Shown: positions 58,921-64,000 of the stretch, piece after piece
How positions within the stretch are numbered: position 1 is the first letter of the stretch
How the letters are laid out: every line of letters starts with the position of its first letter
Assembly: GCF_018812025.1 (NCBI RefSeq)
Contig: NC_063054.1
Coordinates: forward strand, 6,889,582-6,953,581
Direction of reading: 5' to 3'
DNA length: 64,000 nucleotides
Origin: Megalobrama amblycephala
Lineage: Eukaryota > Chordata > Actinopteri > Cypriniformes > Xenocyprididae
Notes under the pieces: model-generated
Seen by the model: the letters and a program-made list of their open reading frames with translations, nothing else
Told to the model about the DNA's origin: nothing
Databases searched by the model: none
Program-made: the position numbers and the translations under genes

Positions 58921-59827
58921 ACCTTATGCACAACATATCCCAGGCATCTTTCAGTGAAATAGCTGTTGAACCAGGTGAAGGTCCTGGGCAGCTCCTCAGG
59001 ATACTTTCTGTTCTGCCCTGAGTGGGGGGATGCTCACTCTAGTAAGACCCCTTTTTACTCAATGTATTGGACTGGGTCTGAGTTTCCTCTTCAGATGACA
59101 CATCAGGAGTCTTCTTCAAGTGGAGCTGGATTTACATTTATCTATAACTATAACAGATATTTCAGACTCTGAATCAGGACTAAGAATTGCCTCATCCTGT
59201 TTTGTATGCAGCATCTCTACAACCATTTCAGCCAACACTCTGGATAAAGAAAATCAAAAGCACAATAATATTTTCAAATACACACCAAACCGTTGATCGA
59301 TACTCTTATTATATATTTTCACTGTTGGACAGAAACCTTGTTCAAAACTGTTACTTTTCAGGAACACTGACAGATGTAAAGGGTGACCAATAGCATTGAT
59401 TTATGACAAAAGATAAAAATTATGAAATATAATATATAGCCTGTTATATCAAATATAATAAGACTTACATCCATCAAATATACAAAAAAGCCATGTTGAG
59501 ATGTGAAATGTGAGGCAGATGAACAGTTTTCTGCAGTAAATATGTTCCTACTTGCAAAAATTTGCAAACTGGTTTCTATATGGGTCATATTTGACCCATG
59601 TGTGTAAAATTGATGTAGACATACAAAAACTGTGTTTGTTTATAAAGTAAGAAAGAAAAAATAAACAAAAACAATATATTTAAGGAATACCTGAAATAAA
59701 TAAATGACAAAATACATTTCTTTCAAAGATTCAGCAAAGAATCACTGATTGTTATTTCAATCATGATTGAAATAACATAGAACATGAATACGGGTCATTT
59801 TTGACCCATGTTGTGCATTAGAAAGGG

Positions 59828-60149
59828 TTTTCAAAGCTTGTGCATCAAATGTTAATGCAATGGATTAGCAAGTTGTGACCAACATCTTTCACAAGCTCCT
59901 TTGTCCATCCTTTCTACAGCTTTTCTGTTGTGTTCATGAGAAGAAATGTATTATTGACTATTTTGAAGTGTTGTGTAATGACGTGAGAACAGAAGCTCCT
60001 GTCTTGTGTGCTTTGTTGCTTACTAACTCCTGACAGACACCACATTTTCAAATTTCTAATTAGATTTTTCTAGTTATGGTGAGAACAAACCCACATAATT
60101 TTATTTATTTTATTTTCTGAGCGAGAGGCAGCCGGAAGGGAAATTTAAG
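59828..60149. other. Unassigned DNA
   Basis: No gene or repeat recognised in this stretch. Confidence 0.4.
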
Positions 60150-60615
60150 CAAAGATTATAGAATAACTCAAGACGTGTCACTCTTATTGTTTTGAATGGG
60201 AGAAAGTGCATTATGCAATATGGCAGAATAAGTCCCACCTTCTAAATAAGAGCCAATGGCCGATTGGGGAAGTCATTGCATCACTGCAGTGGCCGTTAGA
60301 AGCTCCGGTTCCTATAGAAACAGTCAGACACGTGCTTCCTATAGAGACGTGCAATTAGGACTGCGCATTAGCTTGATCCAGCCTGAAAATACTGTTTTGT
60401 TTTGTTTCTTTGTCATGATTCGAGGATTTAGAAACAAAATTTATGAGACAGTTGTTGTCAGATTTCATTGGTGATTTCAAATATGAAATTTAATCAAAAT
60501 CTTGGCAAACAGCTTTGGAGAATTTGATGTTTCCCCATTCAAAGACATAGGAGCTGCAATTGCATGCCCGAGAGGCGTTTCAAAGATGGCCGCCGAGTGA
60601 AATTACTCGTCTTAA

Positions 60616-62667
60616 GCCCGGGATACACTAAACGATTTTTGGCTGTCCCAGATGAAAGATTGCTATTGTAGCGTCTGGACCAATCAGCCACACAATTATT
60701 CATTGTATTTAATGAATTACCCATAAACTCACTCCCACTATCAAAGTTCTCTGAACTCATCCCCCTAAAACTGCAACCAGCATCCCAAGTGTAGCTAGCA
60801 CACAGGAACAACTAGGTGTCCTGTTACAGTTATATGGTACTTTTATGATCCAGAAGAATGCTGTAGAGACTAGTGACTCATTCTTCCTGAGAAGGACAAA
60901 TAAACTCTCTTAATCCTATGTATTCTCTATATAACCTCTTGGGAAATGTATAAACATGTATCCAATTTTCCCATCTCATGACTTTCCTTTTATAGGCTTT
61001 ATTCTATGTATTAATTCTCTCTTTTGAACTATTTTGGTATTAATGTTCCATAGTTGCAAATGTATAGTTAACTGAGATCACATTGGCAACATGTTTGGTA
61101 TCTACGGACTCCAACTTTAATTTCCTATTTGGTAATTCATGTTACATGTTACTAACTCTGTGACATGTTAGAATTATAGGAATCTAGAAGGTTATTCTCT
61201 CATTCATCCAATCCAGTGTCTTATGCTAATATCATGCTACAGAACAAAGACTCGTAAAACTTCCCTCTGAAAGGGAAACTCCTTATTGGCTCAGACACCT
61301 CAAGAGGGTGTGACATCTTCACCCCTTATATTCACTGATCACAAGATCAAACCCCTTCTCTTCCTGCTCTTCCTCCTCTTCTTCTCTTTTACTGACAAAT
61401 GCTGACGTCAAGATGATGCTGTAAGAAGCTAGAAGCTTCTAAGGAACCCCAAGCTTGTGCCAGGCCTCGGCCTAGACCTTCCATTCACCAAAGATCCTCT
61501 GAATCCAACTGGTTCTCTTTCATCAAGACAATATCAGCAAAGATTCAACGGGAGCCTCCACAAATTGCATCAGGACAGTTTTAATTCAACTTGGAGAGAC
61601 ATGCAAGTATCAAACTTAGTCTCATTATCGGATACATTGAGTATCCTTACCCCTTTTAAAGAAGGGCCTGTTAAAACTAAACTGATGGTTTGCTCAAGGC
61701 TGTTGATCTGCTGAAATGTACAACAATGCTGTAACCTCTTGCTTCCTGTACTCTGCTTTAGCCCTCTCTCTCTTGGTAAACTGTATGCATGTATGTGTGT
61801 GAATGTTAGAGTAGTTTAAGTGTTTAGTCTAGTTAATAAAGTCTTGTTCATGTCACATGTAAGGTTGTCCGTGTTTTGCGCTCATATACGGGAGTCCCTA
61901 TTCATGTCGATCCTGACTACAGGCTTTTAGTAGAATAAGATTGTTATTTCCCATAACCTGGAAATGAACATTTCTTAGAATTAATAAACAATTAACACTG
62001 TGTGTTCATTGAACAACAGGTTAATTGATTGTAATATTAATTTTATTACATTAAGTTAATTTTATTAACTGATTAAAATATTAATAATTAATTATAACTA
62101 GTTATGATTAACTATTCATATTTATTTTGAGCTAATTTGCTACACTATTGTGAAACAATCGTGGCGATTTCTGTGATCGTGGCTCTTAATTGGTGGTCCT
62201 ATGTCGTACAGCGAGAGAGGTTCAAAGACGGACGTTTTCCCGGTCTTGCGACCAAAGATCGAGCCTACGATCATTTTCTGACAGTGTCAGAAATTCAGCA
62301 TGATCATCGCACAATGTGTTTTCTGCTACGACCTACGTCTACTGACCAGCCAATAGAAATGTGACATGAAATCAATGCGACATGGCGCTAAAACTTAAAA
62401 CTGCTTACCTCAAGCTCTTTACCCTTCTTCTTTCACTGCTTCTTTTTTTTTCAGCACACATAAAAACTACAACTGCCAAAGTGTGATTCAACATGGCCTT
62501 TTGTTTACCACTAGCGAATGCTGATGACATTTTATTCTTCTATAGAAACTTGCATCGTAGCCTACGAGTCAACAGGTGTCATCATCGTACAGTCTACATG
62601 CATGTCGCACAGTGTGATTTGTAATGATCTTATAGGATTGCTAAAATCGTGCAGTGTATCCCAGGCT
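60616..62667. mobile_element. TTAA element, family F, holding a solo LTR
   Basis: Starts GCCCGGGATACACTAAACG and ends, inverted, AGCCTGGGATACACTGCACG; TTAA at 60612-60615 and 62668-62671. The left tip seems to lack one A relative to the right. Without the LTR it is about 570 bases. No transposase frame. Confidence 0.85.
60667..62144 (+). mobile_element. 1478-bp solo LTR
   Basis: Ends TGTAGC and GCTACA are exact inverses with TG...CA, flanked by CTAT (60663-60666, 62145-62148). A polyadenylation signal AATAAA lies at 61835-61840, and TATA-like motifs lie at about 60929 and 61324. No gag, pol or env frame is present, so it is what remains after recombination between the two LTRs of an old retroelement. 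The family is not assigned. Confidence 0.75.
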
Positions 62668-62753
62668 TTAAAGGGACTTTGATATAAGTCAGTTTCACAT
62701 TTTTAAATGCAACTACTGTATATTATAAAGCAATTAAATATTTGCAGTTTACT

Positions 62754-62878
<125 letters not shown>

Positions 62879-63587
62879 TCAATATATTTTCAAAGTCAAT
62901 ATATTTTGATGGTAGTCAATGGGAATTTTTATTTATTTATTTATTTTTTTTTTTATCCAGAATGGTGCAGTTACAACATCTACCAGCAGAGGCTAACAGG
63001 GCCATGCTAACTAGCCAAAAGCTGAACCCTAGGTTTTACCCCATTGTGTCTCTGTTGCTAGGGTATTTCAGGAAGGATTAGATCACTAATTAGAGAGGCT
63101 TGACCACTAATGACCATAAAAACAGCTGTAGGACATTCTGTCATTATATATTGTTGTCCTCGCAGTAAAAAAATTTGAGGTCTTGTTGCCACAGAACACA
63201 AGGAACACCAGAAGTGACAGTTCACTGCAAACTCTCGTTCAGTTCCTCTTCTGATTTCTGGTCACGCAAGCAGTTCAGAGGTCTAAATTTTATCTGCTAA
63301 AACGATAATGCTGTTGGAAATGCCTTTTTCAAATGAAAAGGCTTTCCCAACGTCTTTGCGGCAGCCATGATTAAAGCCCCTGATCTCTGGGGTTGATATG
63401 ACTGTCTGTCTGGTCTAATCATGTGCCCTGTAATGTAGGACAGAGGACTCATTTCAAACTATTCTTCAGCTTTCAACTGGGGCAAAATCCACCTTTATGC
63501 TGTCAATCATTGGAGAGGATACAGAATCTTCCCTGAGTCTACACTTCCACTTACTCAGTAAAAGTTGGAGTAAGAGGGAAGACAGAC

Positions 63588-63690
63588 TGGATGGATGGAT
63601 GGATGGATGGATGGATGGATGGATGGATGGATGGATGGATGGATGGATGGATGGATGGATGGATGGATGGATGGATGGATGGATGGATGG
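63588..63690 (+). repeat. (GGAT)n microsatellite
   Basis: About 103 bases of uninterrupted GGAT tetranucleotide. Confidence 0.98.
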
Positions 63691-64000
63691 ACCACAACTA
63701 TGATTTCTTCTCAAATGTTCTGAAATTCAGCAAGATTACTCATAGGCTATCATAATAATTGACATAATCAGAAGTGACATCATCAAATGTTACATCATCA
63801 CTGATGTAATGATCATTCTGAGAATGCAGCAGACTACCATGATTTGGCATACTTCACCTGAACTGCAAAAACATCACTACACCACAACAATCTTAGGCTA
63901 GTGGGCTCAAATAAAACAAATATGCATAAAAGTGACAACTGTTAAGTGAATTGACCCCAAAATCATTTGAGTTCACATATTTACAATAAATTATGAACCA

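Larger units (their letters stand above)
57788..59827. mobile_element. Pile-up of piggyBac-like ends
   Basis: The main element appears to run 57975-59827: left CCCTTCTAATGCACAACATGG, right inverted CCCTTTCTAATGCACAACATG, arms pairing to about 58229/59349. Flanks ATTA and TTTT would be a decayed TTAA. Extra copies of the CACAACATGGGTC-type end occur at about 57796, 58240 and 58928 in the same orientation. 57788-57983 and 58238-58407 are direct repeats. GGGTCA...TGACCC palindromes recur near the ends, as in the element at 38562. Confidence 0.6.
60150..62681 (+). mobile_element. Interspersed repeat G, copy 3, interrupted by element F
   Basis: Left part 60150-60615 and right part 62668-62681 together match copy 1 (13171-13651). 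The break is at TTAA, where element F sits. Removing F restores CGTCTTAAAGGGACTTTG, close to copy 1's TGTCTTAAAGAGACTTTGG. Confidence 0.8.

Noticed and set aside
63466..63714. Frames encoding SIHP or GWMD repeats
   Set aside because: Direct translation of the GGAT microsatellite in two strands.

Overview
This window looks like noncoding, transposon-packed DNA from a ray-finned fish, most likely a cyprinid (zebrafish/carp group). It is AT-rich and full of microsatellites. It carries repeats I recognise from cyprinid genomes: Tc1-like transposons, hAT foldback elements, many short elements flanked by TTAA, an L2-type LINE tail and a tRNA-derived SINE. There are no bacterial-style genes, no rRNA and no CRISPR. 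No complete host gene is visible. Two possible minus-strand coding exons (6809-7069 and 10836-10926) are the only hints of one, and both are unproven.

Layout. 1-7 kb: TTAA element A1, then a 2-kb element built from repeated modules, then mostly unassigned DNA with one possible exon. 7-11 kb: a hAT element, a long CTAT array, a diverged tandem duplication, a SINE and a second possible exon. 11-18.6 kb: an L2 LINE end, an 815-bp inserted element, a foldback TTAA element (B1) carrying a copied block from about 3 kb away, and D1 with a repeat (G2) inside it. 21.6-23.5 kb: a 934-bp inverted-repeat element and a 574-bp element with 10-bp target duplications (J1). 26-32 kb: TTAA elements A2 and D2, then a large hAT host (28874-31997) holding B2, E and a well-preserved RTE-type LINE. 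33-40 kb: Tc1 and LINE relics, two hAT elements with 8-bp target duplications, then D3 abutting a piggyBac element across a single TTAA. 40-50 kb: foldback elements, C1, a Tc1 nested in a foldback element, a 392-bp solo LTR and another Tc1. 51-56 kb: LINE and Tc1 scraps, a small hAT element, J2, a palindromic minisatellite element and C2. 57-64 kb: a pile-up of piggyBac-like ends, then a three-level nest (G3 containing F containing a 1478-bp solo LTR), then microsatellites.

The DNA behaves as a layered record of insertions, not as a set of cooperating genes. Several insertions can be read exactly because an uninterrupted copy of the target lies elsewhere in the window (12268-13082 against 15458; 60616-62667 against 13171-13651). 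TTAA-targeting elements dominate. Those starting AGG or AGC fit the Kolobok superfamily, and those starting CCCTT fit piggyBac. No element here has an intact transposase or reverse transcriptase. Mobile activity would need proteins supplied from elsewhere.

Limits: all family assignments rest on termini, target-site duplications and recognisable protein motifs read by eye. No database comparison was possible, so subfamily names are deliberately withheld.
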